From the NCBI RefSeq assembly GCF_029543245.1, contig NZ_JARQWV010000003.1, forward strand, positions 217,990 to 281,989: a stretch of DNA of 64,000 nt. The letters run 5' to 3'. Source of the DNA: Caulobacter endophyticus (GTDB lineage Bacteria; Pseudomonadota; Alphaproteobacteria; Caulobacterales; Caulobacteraceae). A model generated the notes under the pieces. It made no database searches and was not told the DNA's origin. It saw only the letters and a list, made by a program, of their open reading frames with translations. How positions within the stretch are numbered: the stretch's first letter is position 1; every line of letters begins with the position of its first letter. Below, piece by piece: positions 1-8,737 of the stretch. A program made the position numbers and the translations under genes.

Positions 1-130
1 GGCGGAATGGCTGAAGGCCAAGTCGGGCAAGCTGGTCCCGGCCCGCGATCCGTCCAAGGGTCCGCTCAAGGCCTTCGAGGACGCCCCGGGCAGCTTCGTG
101 CGGGTGCGCTCGAACGCGGAAGCGGCTTAA
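1..130 (+). CDS. C-terminal end of an unidentified protein (partial)
   Basis: An open frame enters from the left edge in the phase beginning at base 2 and ends with TAA at 128-130, giving the last 42 residues of a protein. The fragment starts AEWLKAKSGKLVPARD and ends RVRSNAEAA. GC3 is high and typical of coding DNA here. No motif allows a family call. A strong hairpin with a T-tract follows four bases after the stop, as expected for the end of a transcription unit. Confidence 0.7.
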   Translation, partial: AEWLKAKSGKLVPARDPSKGPLKAFEDAPGSFVRVRSNAEAA

Positions 131-133
131 GCG

Positions 134-159
134 AACCTCCTCCTTTGGGGGAGGTTTTT
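134..159. terminator. Rho-independent terminator, probably used from both sides
   Basis: A 10-bp stem (one T-G pair) made of AACCTCCTCC and GGGGGAGGTT with a TTT loop is followed by further Ts. It lies directly after the partial gene on the plus strand and abuts the stop codon of the convergent monooxygenase gene on the minus strand. Its CCTCC/GGAGG core resembles the arms of the REP-like elements near the right end of the window. Confidence 0.75.
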
Positions 160-533
160 CACACCATTCCCACCGCATAGGCCTCGGAAAACACACCCGC
201 CTCTGATTTCTCGATCAGCGGACGCACGCGGGCCATGTGCTCGGTGAAGCGCGGGTCCTCCCGGAAGGCCTCGGCGTCTTCGGGCGTATCGAACACAGAG
301 ATCAGCACCAGCCCCTCGCCCGAGCGAAACAGGCGGGCGCCGCGCAGGCCCTTCACCTGGCCGCGGAGCCTGCGGTGCTGGGCCAGTTGCAGCTCCAGAA
401 AGGCCTCGAACTGCCCGTCCTTTGGCCGGATGACGCTGATGTTGATCACCGGTTCGGGCCGCGCGGGCCGCAGCGCGAGCGGGGCGGCCAGGGCGGCGGC
501 TGCGACGGCGGTCGTGGCGGCGGCGAATGTCAT
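159..533 (-). CDS. Antibiotic biosynthesis monooxygenase (ABM) domain protein, exported
   Basis: This is a 124-aa protein. Residues 1-27 are Ala-rich and hydrophobic and look like an export signal or anchor. The remainder fits the dimeric ferredoxin-like ABM fold: a first strand (INISVIRPKDGQ), a long helix (FEAFLELQLAQHRRLR), GLRGARLFRS, a strand (LVLISVF), and a C-terminal helix rich in E and R. ABM proteins are cofactor-free oxygenases or heme- and quinone-related enzymes; the substrate here cannot be read from sequence. The gene is divergent from soxR and its start region carries a SoxR-type promoter, so it is probably a redox-cycling-drug response gene. Start is ATG at 533 with a GGAG about 10 nt upstream. 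Confidence 0.8.
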   Translation of the reverse strand: MTFAAATTAVAAAALAAPLALRPARPEPVINISVIRPKDGQFEAFLELQLAQHRRLRGQVKGLRGARLFRSGEGLVLISVFDTPEDAEAFREDPRFTEHMARVRPLIEKSEAGVFSEAYAVGMV

Positions 534-576
534 GGGGAGGCGCTCCAGTAAGGGCGTTGCCGGTTGCGGAGCTCCC

Positions 577-607
577 CCTGTAAAACCTCAAGCAAACTTG
601 AGGTCAA
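577..607 (-). promoter_or_regulatory. SoxR operator within the promoter of the ABM gene
   Basis: The 18-bp palindrome CCTCAAGCAAACTTGAGG at 586-603 closely matches the classical SoxR box. Read on the minus strand it sits inside a promoter TTGACC (602-607) - 19 bp - TACAGG (577-582). A 19-bp spacer, longer than the usual 17, is the hallmark of promoters that SoxR activates by untwisting DNA. The element faces the monooxygenase gene and ends 10 bp before the soxR start codon, so SoxR bound here could also affect its own expression. Confidence 0.88.
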
Positions 608-613
608 GCGCCG

Positions 614-1069
614 ATGCCGGATTCCTGCCCCGCCTTCCAGACCCTCAGCGTCGGCGAACTGGCCAAGCGGGCCGGCGTGGCGGTCTCGACGCTGCACTTC
701 TACGAAGCCAAGGGGCTGATCCACAGCCTGCGCACCGAAGGCAACCAGCGGCGCTATCCGCGCGGCGTGCTGCGGCGGGTGGCGGTGATCAAGGTGGCCC
801 AGCGCACCGGCATGCCGCTGACCGAGATCAAGCAGGCGCTGAGCGCCCTGCCCGATGATCGCGCGCCCAGCCAGCAAAACTGGCAGGACATGTCGGCGGC
901 GTGGCGCGACGACCTCGACGCCCGCATCCGCCGCCTGACCCAGCTGCGCGACCAGTTGGACGGCTGCATCGGCTGCGGCTGCCTGTCACTGACCATCTGC
1001 CCGCTGCGCAATCCCGACGACTCGCTGGCCGCCCAGGGACCGGGACCTCGCCTTCTGGATGAAATTTGA
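614..1069 (+). CDS. soxR: Redox-sensitive MerR-family activator SoxR
   Basis: This 151-aa protein has an N-terminal MerR winged helix (LSVGELAKRAGVAVSTLHFY, residues 11-30), a dimerisation helix, and a C-terminal [2Fe-2S] cluster loop. The loop cysteines are C118, C121, C123 and C129 in CIGCGCLSLTICPLRNP, the diagnostic SoxR arrangement. In the family, oxidation of the cluster by superoxide or redox-cycling compounds turns the protein into an activator. Non-enteric SoxR usually controls pumps and monooxygenases directly rather than through soxS, which agrees with the ABM gene next door. GAGG at the end of the SoxR box (600-603) can serve as the ribosome binding site. Confidence 0.95.
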   Translation: MPDSCPAFQTLSVGELAKRAGVAVSTLHFYEAKGLIHSLRTEGNQRRYPRGVLRRVAVIKVAQRTGMPLTEIKQALSALPDDRAPSQQNWQDMSAAWRDDLDARIRRLTQLRDQLDGCIGCGCLSLTICPLRNPDDSLAAQGPGPRLLDEI

Positions 1070-1128
1070 CGCCGGCAAGATCGCCGTTCGCCCAAAACTC
1101 GCCCCGATCACGGCGGAGCTTGCAGCCC

Positions 1129-1743
1129 ATGCTCGATCTTTCCCGTCGCACAGCGCTGAGCCTGCTGGCCGCCGCCCCCTGGCTGGGCGCGGCCGCGCGC
1201 GGCGACGGCCTGAAGCTGGCCCAGGCGGCGCGCACCCAGATCGGCGTGACCCTCGACTATGATCCCAGCTATCGCGCGATCAGCTATCCGCGCGGCGACG
1301 TGCTGCGCTCGACCGGCGTCTGCGCCGACGTGCTGGTGCGCGCGGCCCGCGACGCCTGGAACGTGGACCTGCAGGAGCGCATCCACGCCGACATGACCCG
1401 CGCCTTCTCGGCCTATCCGGCCAGGCGCGCCTGGGGCCAGAAGAGCGCCGACGCCAATATCGACCACCGACGGGTGCTGAACCTGGAGACCTACCTGAAC
1501 CGCCAGGGCGCGAAGCTGCGCGCCAGCCAGGACGCACGCTCGGGCGACGATTTCGCAGACCCCCTGCCCGGCGACGTGCTGACCTGGCGCCTGTTCGGCA
1601 ACGGCCGCCCTCACATCGGCGTGGTCGTGCAGGGCCCAGACAAGGTGCGGGTAGTGCACAACATCGGCGCCGGCGCTCGCGAGGAGGCCCTGTGGATCTT
1701 CAAGCTGCACAAGCCGGTCGGGCACTATCGCTGGCGGGTGTGA
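1129..1743 (+). CDS. DUF1287 family protein with Tat-like signal
   Basis: The predicted product is 204 aa. The start at 1129 is preferred because GGAG lies 10 nt upstream and the protein then opens with a twin-arginine-like signal (LSRRTALSLLAAAPWLG). The mature part has the DUF1287 blocks: QIGVTLDYDPSYRAISYPRGD, GVCADVLVRAAR, a central IDHRRVLNL and the C-terminal GDVLTW...PHIGVVV. The invariant Cys in GVCADV and the His in PHIGVV suggest a papain/NlpC-like cysteine hydrolase, but that is inference and no substrate is known to me. It lies 59 bp downstream of soxR on the same strand. Confidence 0.82.
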   Translation: MLDLSRRTALSLLAAAPWLGAAARGDGLKLAQAARTQIGVTLDYDPSYRAISYPRGDVLRSTGVCADVLVRAARDAWNVDLQERIHADMTRAFSAYPARRAWGQKSADANIDHRRVLNLETYLNRQGAKLRASQDARSGDDFADPLPGDVLTWRLFGNGRPHIGVVVQGPDKVRVVHNIGAGAREEALWIFKLHKPVGHYRWRV

Positions 1744-1756
1744 CCCCCGGCCCGTC

Positions 1757-2104
1757 TCAAATGACTGCGTGAAGCCAGATCCCCACCGACCAGCAACTGC
1801 GCTCGTCTCCCTCTATGGGGCCTTCAGTCCACACGCGAAGTTCGCGGACACGCGGAGCGCTTTCAAAGAGCGCCAGCGGACAATCGCCTTCTCCGTAGAA
1901 GTGGAGGTCAGGGCTGGCGCGGGTCGCCTCGGCCGTATCCGACACAGCAGCGACGGTCTCCAGGCCGACGCTCAACGGCGGGGCCAACCTCAGCCTGACC
2001 CAGCCGTACGCGCCATCGAAATGCGCCTCGGCCTCGCCGACCATCGGATGGTCGCGCCAGTAGCCCACCTCGTGCGGCCACGCTCCGAAGATCAGATCGT
2101 ACAT
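1757..2104 (-). CDS. Hypothetical protein, 115 aa
   Basis: This small soluble protein is rich in Trp and acidic residues, with no signal or membrane segment. It starts at ATG 2104 (MYDLIFGAWPHEVGYWRD). Codon use fits the genome. The gene is 13 bp from the convergent DUF1287 gene and 18 bp downstream of argC on the same strand, so it may be read through from argC. I recognise no family; the alternating hydrophobic pattern in the second half suggests a beta-rich fold. Confidence 0.65.
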   Translation of the reverse strand: MYDLIFGAWPHEVGYWRDHPMVGEAEAHFDGAYGWVRLRLAPPLSVGLETVAAVSDTAEATRASPDLHFYGEGDCPLALFESAPRVRELRVWTEGPIEGDERSCWSVGIWLHAVI

Positions 2105-2122
2105 CGGAGCGCTGCGCCCGCC

Positions 2123-3076
2123 CTACAGCCCGGCCTTCTCGTCCAGGCCGAGGGCCAGGTTGAGGTTCTGCACGGCCGCGCCCGAGGCGCCCTTGCCCAG
2201 GTTATCGAGCAGGGCCACCAGGCGGGCCTGGCCGCTGGTGTCCGAGCCGAACACGAAGAGCTTCAGGCGGTTGGTGCCGTTCAGGCCTTCCGGATCAAGG
2301 GTGGTCAGGCTCTTGGCCTCGTCCAGCGAGGCCACCTCGACGAAGCTCTCGCCCTTGTAGTGGGCGGCGAGCGCGGCGTGGATGTCACCCAGCGAGCACG
2401 AGCCTTCCAGCAGGCCAAGGTGCAGCGGCAGCTCGACCAGCATGCCTTGCGCGTAGCGACCAACGGCCGGAGTGAAGATCGGGCGCGACAGCAGGCCGCC
2501 GTGCTTCTGGATCTCGGGCACGTGCTTGTGGGTCAGCGACAGGCCATAGATGCGGTAGGCGACCTTGGTGTAGTTGGGCGAGGTCTCGTCCTCGAACTCG
2601 GCGATCATCGCCTTGCCGCCGCCGGTGTAGCCCGAGACGGCGTTGAACGAGACCGGCAGGTCGGACGACAGCAGGCCGGCCGAGACCAGCGGCCGGGTCA
2701 GCGCGATGGCGCCGGTGGCATAGCAGCCCGGGTTCGAGATCCGCTTCGAAGCCGCGATCTTCTTGCGCTGTTCCTTGTCCAGTTCGGGGAAGCCGTAGAT
2801 CCAGTCTGCGTTGGTGCGATAGGCGGTCGAGGCGTCGATCACCTTGACCAGCGGGTTCTCGATCAGGCCGACGGCTTCCTTGGCCGCATCGTCGGGCAGG
2901 CACAGGATCACAGCGTCGGCGGCGTTCAGCATCTCGGCGCGAGCGACCGGGTCCTTGCGCTTGTCGGGATCGATCGAGATCAGCTGCAGGTCGGTGCGGC
3001 CGATCAGGCGCTCGCGGATCTGCAGGCCGGTCGTGCCGACTTCGCCGTCGATGAAGACCTTGGGGGTGTTCGCCAT
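2123..3076 (-). CDS. argC: N-acetyl-gamma-glutamyl-phosphate reductase (short type)
   Basis: This enzyme catalyses the NADPH-dependent reduction of N-acetylglutamyl-5-phosphate to the semialdehyde, the third step of arginine synthesis, in the cytoplasm. The 317-aa protein opens with KVFIDGEVGTTGLQIRERL, the nucleotide-binding start typical of the shorter ArgC class. It contains the catalytic cysteine in ISNPGCYATGAIAL, and VSGYTGGGKAMI further on. ATG at 3076 is preceded by AGGAG at an 8-nt spacing; an in-frame upstream extension lacks homologous sequence. It is downstream of rplM-rpsI but separated by a strong terminator, so it probably has its own promoter. Confidence 0.95.
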   Translation of the reverse strand: MANTPKVFIDGEVGTTGLQIRERLIGRTDLQLISIDPDKRKDPVARAEMLNAADAVILCLPDDAAKEAVGLIENPLVKVIDASTAYRTNADWIYGFPELDKEQRKKIAASKRISNPGCYATGAIALTRPLVSAGLLSSDLPVSFNAVSGYTGGGKAMIAEFEDETSPNYTKVAYRIYGLSLTHKHVPEIQKHGGLLSRPIFTPAVGRYAQGMLVELPLHLGLLEGSCSLGDIHAALAAHYKGESFVEVASLDEAKSLTTLDPEGLNGTNRLKLFVFGSDTSGQARLVALLDNLGKGASGAAVQNLNLALGLDEKAGL

Positions 3077-3185
3077 GATGCCAACTCCTGGCCCGGACCG
3101 CGCTCGGACGGGACCCAGTCTTGCAGCGCCGTATGACCGGCGCATGCGTTCGGGCGCTGTCCGGCCCGATCGGAAGTCACAAGAA

Positions 3186-3216
3186 AAAGGGCGCTTCGGA
3201 TAACCGAAGCGCCCTC
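3186..3216 (-). terminator. Terminator of the rplM-rpsI operon
   Basis: An 11-bp perfect stem (GGGCGCTTCGG at 3189-3199 with CCGAAGCGCCC at 3204-3214, loop ATAA) is followed on the minus strand by TTTTTCTT. It lies about 25 bp after the rpsI stop codon and upstream of argC. Confidence 0.88.
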
Positions 3217-3241
3217 TTCCAAAACGCGTGCGACGACGCGC

Positions 3242-3715
3242 TTAGCGCTTCGAGAACTGGAAGCTGCGGCGGGCCTTGGCCTTGCCGTACTTCTTACGCT
3301 CGACGACGCGGCTGTCGCGGGTCAGGAAGCCGTGCGGCTTCAGGACCGGGCGCAGGGCCGGTTCGTAGTAGGTCAGGGCCTTGGACAGGCCGTGACGGAT
3401 GGCGCCGGCTTGACCCGACAGGCCCGAACCCTGGACGGTGACGTCCACGTCGAACTGGCCGAGACGCTCGGTCACTTGCAGCGGCTGAGCGATCATCATG
3501 CGCAGAACCGGACGAGCGAAGTAGACTTCCTGGTCACGGCCGTTGACGGTGATCTTGCCGGTGCCCGGCTTGATCCACACGCGCGCGATGGCGTTCTTGC
3601 GCTTGCCGGTCGCGTACGAGCGGCCTTGGGCGTCGATCTTCGGTTCGGCCGGGGCGGCCGCTTCCGGGTTGCTGGACAGGCTGGCCAGCGCGTCAAAACC
3701 TTGAGCTTCGGACAT
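3242..3715 (-). CDS. rpsI: 30S ribosomal protein S9
   Basis: This 157-aa ribosomal protein lies in the small-subunit head, and its C-terminal tail reaches the P-site tRNA. The core ([20 protein letters not shown], then the conserved [17 protein letters not shown]) is preceded by an acidic N-terminal extension of about 28 residues that is common in alphaproteobacteria. The C-terminus ends in the canonical basic [17 protein letters not shown]. It lies 3 bp downstream of rplM, the usual two-gene operon. Confidence 0.97.
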   Translation of the reverse strand: MSEAQGFDALASLSSNPEAAAPAEPKIDAQGRSYATGKRKNAIARVWIKPGTGKITVNGRDQEVYFARPVLRMMIAQPLQVTERLGQFDVDVTVQGSGLSGQAGAIRHGLSKALTYYEPALRPVLKPHGFLTRDSRVVERKKYGKAKARRSFQFSKR

Positions 3716-3718
3716 GAC

Positions 3719-4192
3719 TTAGAGGCTCCGGGTGTTCTTGACGTTGCGCGCGGCGAAGTCGATGACTTCCGGGCTTTGCGCTTGGTGCGGGTGCTCGGCG
3801 CCGGCGTAGACCAGCAGGTGCGTCAGCTGCTTGCGAGCCAGCGGGCTCTCCTTCGGCAGCATGCGCTCGACGGCCTTGTTCAGGACGCGCTCGGGGAATT
3901 GACCGCCCAGCACCTTGCGCGGGGTGGTTTCCTTGATGCCGCCCGGGTGACCGGTGTGACGGTAGTAAACCTTGTCGTCCAGCTTCTTGCCGGTGAACTT
4001 CACCTTGTCGGCGTTGATCACGACGACGAAGTCGCCGCAGTCGACGTGCGGGGTGTAGTCGGGACGGTGCTTGCCGCGAAGACGCATGGCGATGAACGTC
4101 GCCAGACGGCCGACAACGGCGTCCTTGGCGTCGACCACGATCCACTTCTTCTCGACCTCGGCGGGCTTCAGGGAAGCCGTGGTCTTTTGCAT
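3719..4192 (-). CDS. rplM: 50S ribosomal protein L13
   Basis: This 157-aa large-subunit assembly protein has characteristic blocks [35 protein letters not shown] and GMLP-like [15 protein letters not shown]. The start is set at ATG 4192 (MQKTTASLK), the normal length for the family; an upstream in-frame ATG would add 12 unrelated residues. It is first in the operon with rpsI, and the promoter must lie in the 4193-4434 divergent region. Confidence 0.97.
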   Translation of the reverse strand: MQKTTASLKPAEVEKKWIVVDAKDAVVGRLATFIAMRLRGKHRPDYTPHVDCGDFVVVINADKVKFTGKKLDDKVYYRHTGHPGGIKETTPRKVLGGQFPERVLNKAVERMLPKESPLARKQLTHLLVYAGAEHPHQAQSPEVIDFAARNVKNTRSL

Positions 4193-4366
4193 GGGATTGA
4201 TCCGTAATTCCTGTGCCTCGGGAGCCAAGGAAGCAGCTCCGTCCGCGTGAGGGGCGGCTGATACCCAAGGCTTCGCCGCCTGTCAACATTACGCACGCAG
4301 GAAAGTCGGAAAGCCTTGTGGCGTAAGGGGTTGAGTGATGTGGTATCTAAATACCGCATCGCTTGT

Positions 4367-4384
4367 TTGTCATGGCCCCGTCAC
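4367..4384 (+). promoter_or_regulatory. Possible Pho box upstream of the PhoX gene
   Basis: TTGTCAT (4367-4373), four bases, then CCGTCAC (4378-4384) form two direct half-sites with the 11-bp repeat geometry of PhoB operators (CTGTCAT repeated). The first half has one mismatch and the second two, so the match is moderate. It lies 51 bp upstream of a phosphatase start codon, a sensible place for PhoB activation. Confidence 0.4.
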
Positions 4385-4434
4385 CGACCGCGCGCATAGC
4401 CGCTCCAGGTCCCCCTGTATCAACGGACACCGCC

Positions 4435-5844
4435 ATGACCTTCTCGCGCCGCGCCTTCGTCGCCTCCGCCGCCACCAGCCTGGCCTTCGCCGGCTTTTCC
4501 GCCCGCGCGGCGCAGCAAGGCGAAGCCAGGCCCGAGTCCTACCTCAACGAAGTAGAGGGCTACGGCGCGCTGATCCCCGACCCCAAGCGTATCCTCGACC
4601 TGCCGGCCGGCTTCACCTACCGCGTCATCAGCCAGGCCGGCGAGACGATGGACGACGGCTTCCGCGTGCCTGGCGCCTTTGACGGCATGGGCTGCTTCGA
4701 CCTCGGCGAGGGCAAGGTGGCGCTGGTGCGCAATCACGAATTGACGCTGGAGATGTTCGACCACGGGCCGTTCGGCTACGGCGGCCGCCTGCTCGACAAG
4801 CTGCCCAAGGACGGCGCCTACGACTTCTACGGCGACGGCCGTCCGCTGGTCGGCGGCACGACCACCCTGGTCTACGACACCAAGAGCGGCCGCACGCTCG
4901 GCCAGCACCTGTCGCTGACCGGCACGGCGGTAAACTGCGCCGGCGGCGTGACGCCGTGGGGGTCGTGGCTGACCTGCGAGGAGACGGTGCTGGACGCCAA
5001 GGACGGGGTCGGCAAGTCTCACGGCTGGGTCTTCGAGGTTCCGCACGCCCACAAGGGACTGGTGCAGCCGGTTCCGCTGACGGCGATGGGCCGGTTCAAG
5101 CACGAGGCCGCCTGCATCGATCCGCGCACCGGCGTGGTTTACATGACCGAGGACGTGCAGGACGGCCTCTTCTACCGCTTCCTGCCGAACGACCGGCACA
5201 AGCTGTCGGCCGGCGGCCGCCTGCAAGCCCTGGCGTTGAGCGGCGCGGCCCAGGGCGCGGACCTGCGCAATCAGGAGGCCGGCGAGGCCTTCGCGGCGCT
5301 CGCCTGGTCGGACGTGCGCTGGATCGACCTGGATGGCGTCGACAATCCGCACGACGACCTGCGCAAGCGCGGCCACGCTCTTGGCGCGACCCGCTTCGCC
5401 CGCGGCGAGGGCGTGCACTGGGGCGACGGCGAGCTCTATTTCACCGCCACCTCCGGCGGCGCGCTCAAGGCCGGCCAGATCTTCCGCTACCGGCCCAGCG
5501 CCCACGAGGGCCAGGCCGGCGAGTCCGACCAGCCGGGCCGCCTGCAGCTATTCGTCGAAAGCCGCGACCAGCGGGTGATGGACTATGCCGACAACATCGT
5601 GGTCTCGCCGCTGGGTCACATCCTGATCTGCGAGGACCGCTATTCGGCCACCAAGCCCAACCACCTGCGCGGCGTGACGCCGGACGGCAAGGTCTACACG
5701 CTGGGCCGCAACGTCTTCGAGGGCAACGGCGAGTTCTGCGGCGCCTGCTTCTCACCTGACGGCCGGACACTGTTCGTCAACGTGCAGTGGCCGGGCTTCA
5801 CCCTGGCCATCACCGGCCCCTGGGCGGCGCTCAAGACCGCCTAG
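4435..5844 (+). CDS. PhoX-family alkaline phosphatase (DUF839)
   Basis: This 469-aa exported protein has a twin-arginine signal ([23 protein letters not shown]). The body has the DUF839/PhoX features: GAFDGMGCF near the N-terminus, LVRNHEL, the cysteine-containing [39 protein letters not shown], and the C-terminal [18 protein letters not shown] and [14 protein letters not shown]. PhoX enzymes are Ca/Fe-dependent periplasmic phosphomonoesterases; a specificity for phosphate esters is therefore likely but not proven. Start ATG 4435 was chosen because the Tat signal begins there. It is convergent with and overlaps heme A synthase by 4 bp. Confidence 0.88.
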   Translation: MTFSRRAFVASAATSLAFAGFSARAAQQGEARPESYLNEVEGYGALIPDPKRILDLPAGFTYRVISQAGETMDDGFRVPGAFDGMGCFDLGEGKVALVRNHELTLEMFDHGPFGYGGRLLDKLPKDGAYDFYGDGRPLVGGTTTLVYDTKSGRTLGQHLSLTGTAVNCAGGVTPWGSWLTCEETVLDAKDGVGKSHGWVFEVPHAHKGLVQPVPLTAMGRFKHEAACIDPRTGVVYMTEDVQDGLFYRFLPNDRHKLSAGGRLQALALSGAAQGADLRNQEAGEAFAALAWSDVRWIDLDGVDNPHDDLRKRGHALGATRFARGEGVHWGDGELYFTATSGGALKAGQIFRYRPSAHEGQAGESDQPGRLQLFVESRDQRVMDYADNIVVSPLGHILICEDRYSATKPNHLRGVTPDGKVYTLGRNVFEGNGEFCGACFSPDGRTLFVNVQWPGFTLAITGPWAALKTA

Positions 5845-6872
5845 GGCCGGCGGACGCGCCAGGCGAAGGCGGTGGCGACGCCCAGCAGAACGGCCGCGCC
5901 GGCCTGGTGCAGCACGCCGAGGCCGAGCGGCACGGCGGCCATCAAGGTCCAGACACCAAGGCCCGCCTGCAGGGTCACCACGCCCAGCAGGACATAGGCG
6001 AGGATCTTGGCGTCATGCGGCAGGCGACGGGCGCGAGCCGCGCCGGCGGCGATGACGATCGCGGCGGCGAACACGGCGTAGGCCATCAGGCGGTGATGCA
6101 ACTGCACCGCCCCCTGGCTATGAGCCAGCGTGCCCCACAGGCCGAGGCCGGCGTACTGATCGGGCAGAAACGCGCCGTTCATCAGCGGCCAGTCATTGTA
6201 GACGAGGCCGGCGTCGTTGCCGGCCACCAGCGCGCCCAGAAGGCTCTGGAAAAACACCGCGCCCAGGAAGGCCAGCGCCCAGCCGCGCCAGTCGCTGCGC
6301 TCCTCGACGCGCGGCGCGCCGTTCCAGGCGTCGAGCGCCGTCCAGATCAGCAGCACGAACAGCGCAAGCGCCAGGCCCAGATGGACCATCAGCCGCTCGG
6401 GCGCGACCGACACCCGCTCGGACAGACCGGACGAGACCATCCACCAGCCGACAAGCCCCTGCAGGCCGCCCAGGACCAGCATGGCCCCGCAGCGCAGGAT
6501 CAGGCGGCGCGGCAGCATGCGGCGCACCAGGAAGAAGGCGAACGGCAGGGCGAAGACCGCCCCCACCACCCGGCCCAGCAGCCGGTGCGCCCACTCCCAC
6601 CAGAAGATGCCCTTATAGGCCTCCAGCGTCATGTCGGGGTTCACCAGGTGATACTGGGGGATCTGCTTGTAGAGCTCGAAATTGGCCCGCCAGGCCTCCT
6701 CCGACATCGGCGGCAGCGCGCCCATGATCGGCTTCCACTGGGTGATCGAAAGACCCGAGTCGGTCAGGCGCGTGGCGCCGCCGACCACGACCATGGCGAA
6801 GACCAGCACCGCCACGACGAACAGCCAGATGGCCACGGGGCCGGAACGGTCGGAACGCAGGAAGGAAGTCAT
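5841..6872 (-). CDS. ctaA: Heme A synthase (COX15/CtaA family)
   Basis: This 343-aa polytopic inner-membrane protein oxidises the heme O methyl group to give heme A for cytochrome c oxidase. Eight hydrophobic segments are visible. The long form seen in alphaproteobacteria and mitochondria is recognisable by [26 protein letters not shown], the heme-ligand histidines in [10 protein letters not shown] and LHHRLMAYA, and [13 protein letters not shown] near the end. No other cytochrome oxidase gene is adjacent in this window. Confidence 0.95.
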   Translation of the reverse strand: MTSFLRSDRSGPVAIWLFVVAVLVFAMVVVGGATRLTDSGLSITQWKPIMGALPPMSEEAWRANFELYKQIPQYHLVNPDMTLEAYKGIFWWEWAHRLLGRVVGAVFALPFAFFLVRRMLPRRLILRCGAMLVLGGLQGLVGWWMVSSGLSERVSVAPERLMVHLGLALALFVLLIWTALDAWNGAPRVEERSDWRGWALAFLGAVFFQSLLGALVAGNDAGLVYNDWPLMNGAFLPDQYAGLGLWGTLAHSQGAVQLHHRLMAYAVFAAAIVIAAGAARARRLPHDAKILAYVLLGVVTLQAGLGVWTLMAAVPLGLGVLHQAGAAVLLGVATAFAWRVRRP

Positions 6873-7044
6873 GAAGCCGAAAAAACGCCTGTTCTGGGCC
6901 TAAATGGGGCGGCTAGACCCCTACCCCCGCCACAGCGTTGCTGTCCATGGCCCGCCGGTGCTTAAGGGAGCCCATGACGCGGCCGAACGCGCGTGGCATG
7001 GTGGCGCCGCTGCGGGGGCGCGGCGCGTTCCAGGGGGAAGTGCA

Positions 7045-7296
7045 ATGAGCGGCGTGGGCGTGTTCAGCGCCGTGGTGATCGGCATACTGGCCGGCTGGAT
7101 CGCGGATCTGGCCCTGGCCCGCCGCCACAGCCTGTTCATCAAGCTGCTGATCGGGGTGATCGGCTCGTTCATCGGCGCCTTCATCGCCCAGCGCCTGCAC
7201 CTGGCGATTCCCGGCTTCCTCGGCAGCCTGGTGGTCTCGGCCGTCGGCGCCACCCTGTTCCTGGCCATCCTCGGCCTCTTCCGGAGATCCGCGTGA
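7045..7296 (+). CDS. GlsB/YeaQ/YmgE-family small membrane protein
   Basis: This 83-aa protein has three hydrophobic segments (VFSAVVIGILAGWIADLAL, LLIGVIGSFIGAFIA, VVSAVGATLFLAILGL) and the glycine-rich GxxGxxxG spacing of the transglycosylase-associated / stress-response membrane family. ATG 7045 follows a strong AGGGGGAAG ribosome binding site. The stop overlaps the GTG start of the next gene, so the two are translationally coupled. Confidence 0.85.
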   Translation: MSGVGVFSAVVIGILAGWIADLALARRHSLFIKLLIGVIGSFIGAFIAQRLHLAIPGFLGSLVVSAVGATLFLAILGLFRRSA

Positions 7297-7529
7297 GCGC
7301 TCCCCTCATTCCGGCGCGCCTGCGCAAGCTGATCGGTTCGCTCGGCGTGGTCGCGATCCTGCTCGGTTGGATCTGGGCCTTCACCAGCCTCTACGACCAC
7401 CTGCCCATGAACCGCGCGGTGCACCTGATCTACTTCGTGGCGCTGGGCATGGGCTGGGTCCTGCCGGTCATCCCGTTGATCACCTGGATGGGCAAGGCCG
7501 ACAAGCCGCTGGACGTCGGGCAGCGATAG
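7293..7529 (+). CDS. DUF2842 small membrane protein
   Basis: This 78-aa protein starts at GTG 7293, whose TG is shared with the TGA of the preceding gene. It has the DUF2842 pattern: RKLIGSLGVVAILLGWIWAF as the first membrane helix, a short loop with LP, then LIYFVALGMGWVLPVIPLI as the second helix ending in WM. The family is alphaproteobacterial and of unknown function. No substrate site is visible. Confidence 0.85.
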   Translation: MSAPLIPARLRKLIGSLGVVAILLGWIWAFTSLYDHLPMNRAVHLIYFVALGMGWVLPVIPLITWMGKADKPLDVGQR

Positions 7530-7555
7530 TTCAGAGCCAGCGCCGATCAGGAAAC

Positions 7556-7587
7556 GAAAAAGGCCGCCCCGAAGGGCGGCCTTTGCG
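7556..7587. terminator. Terminator between DUF2842 and tRNA-Pro
   Basis: AAAGGCCGCC and GGGCGGCCTTT form a long stem around CCGAA, flanked by A-rich sequence on the left and T-rich sequence on the right. It can therefore end the plus-strand small-membrane-protein unit and the minus-strand tRNA transcript. Confidence 0.8.
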
Positions 7588-7619
7588 TTTCTTCCGCGAT
7601 CTTCTCTCCAGAGAGAGAA

Positions 7620-7696
<77 letters not shown>

Positions 7697-7769
7697 ACGC
7701 GGAAGGAGCGCCCTTATAGGCGCCGCTCTTCGCCTCGGCAATCGGAAATCTAACGGTTTTCCACAGTCC

Positions 7770-8201
7770 TCAAGAACGCGTCAAAAGCCCGTCCAGCCGG
7801 GCCTTGATGATGGTGAGGTCGTCCAGCGCCTCGGCCAGGCGCCGACGCTGTTCGGGACTGGGCGCCGTCGGCCCGGTCGAATCGTCGAAGTCGTCGATGA
7901 TGGGCGAATCGAGGAAGGCCGCGCCGTTCTGGCCCAGCCCCGCGGCGATGACGTGCGACACGCCCTGCTCGCGGTGCAGTTTCTGGACGCCCTTGATGGT
8001 GTAGCCCTCGGCGTGCAGCAGCGCGCGCACGCCGTTCAGAACGGCGATGTCCTGCGGACGGTAGAACCGTCGGCCGCCGGCCCGCTTCATCGGCCGGATG
8101 AAAGAGAACTTGGTCTCCCAGAATCGCAGGACGTGCTGGGGAACGCCGAGCTCCTCGGCGGCCTCGGAAATCGTGCGGAAGGCGTTCGGCCCCTTCGCCA
8201 C
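7770..8201 (-). CDS. MerR-family transcriptional regulator
   Basis: This 143-aa protein has an N-terminal MerR helix-turn-helix ([22 protein letters not shown]) and the wing [13 protein letters not shown]. It then has a helix with [12 protein letters not shown] and a non-conserved acidic C-terminal half. No metal- or redox-binding cysteines are present, so it is not a CueR- or SoxR-type sensor. A GTG start at 8201 lies 12 bp after the ihfA stop, and this ihfA-merR pairing is common in alphaproteobacteria. Its target is unknown. Confidence 0.88.
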   Translation of the reverse strand: MAKGPNAFRTISEAAEELGVPQHVLRFWETKFSFIRPMKRAGGRRFYRPQDIAVLNGVRALLHAEGYTIKGVQKLHREQGVSHVIAAGLGQNGAAFLDSPIIDDFDDSTGPTAPSPEQRRRLAEALDDLTIIKARLDGLLTRS

Positions 8202-8213
8202 CGCACGGACTCC

Positions 8214-8516
8214 TTAGTCGTCCAAGGCGCTGTCGATGCGCGCCTTCATGACCTGCGACGCCCTGAAACCGATGACGCGGCGCGGCTCGATCTCGGCCGG
8301 CTCGCCCGTCTTGGGATTGCGCCCCATGCGGGCCCGCTTCTCGCGAACCTGGAAGACGCCAAATCCCGAAAGCTTGACCGTCTCACCCTTCTCGAGCGCC
8401 TCGGCCACGAGATCCAGGGTGCGCTCGACGAGACCGGCGCAGTCCTGACGAGTCAGGCCTACCTCCTCGTGGACCGCCTCGCAGAGGTCAGCCCGGGTCA
8501 AAGTCGAACCCTTCAT
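8214..8516 (-). CDS. ihfA: Integration host factor, alpha subunit
   Basis: This 100-aa DNA-bending protein of the HU/IHF family works as a heterodimer with Ihf[18 protein letters not shown] begins the helical body, [19 protein letters not shown] forms the saddle and the arm with the DNA-intercalating proline, and [15 protein letters not shown] completes the arm. The length and the alpha-type RRVIGFRAS distinguish it from IhfB and HU. In Caulobacter IHF contributes to sigma-54 flagellar promoters. It has 221 bp upstream, enough for its own promoter. Confidence 0.95.
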   Translation of the reverse strand: MKGSTLTRADLCEAVHEEVGLTRQDCAGLVERTLDLVAEALEKGETVKLSGFGVFQVREKRARMGRNPKTGEPAEIEPRRVIGFRASQVMKARIDSALDD

Positions 8517-8737
8517 AACGCCCCCTTACGCATATGCGCGAACTCAGCACAGTTCGCGCCAATCAGTCTCATCTTCGCGAAAGCGGGCGCACGAAAAGCC
8601 CCGATCTCGCTCTACAAGACCTCGTCAACTTGAGACTGCATGCCGCGAATACCGCATGAAGTCAAAGGGTCAAGCCGGATACCTCATATGCCGAGGCAGG
8701 CCCTGCCCGACTCGAGGCCAAGCTTGTCCCGTGATCA

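Noticed and set aside
4342..4355. Inverted repeat GGTAT-N4-ATACC upstream of the PhoX gene
   Set aside because: The arms are only 5 bp, and the element has no T-tract and no known regulator consensus; it could be chance.
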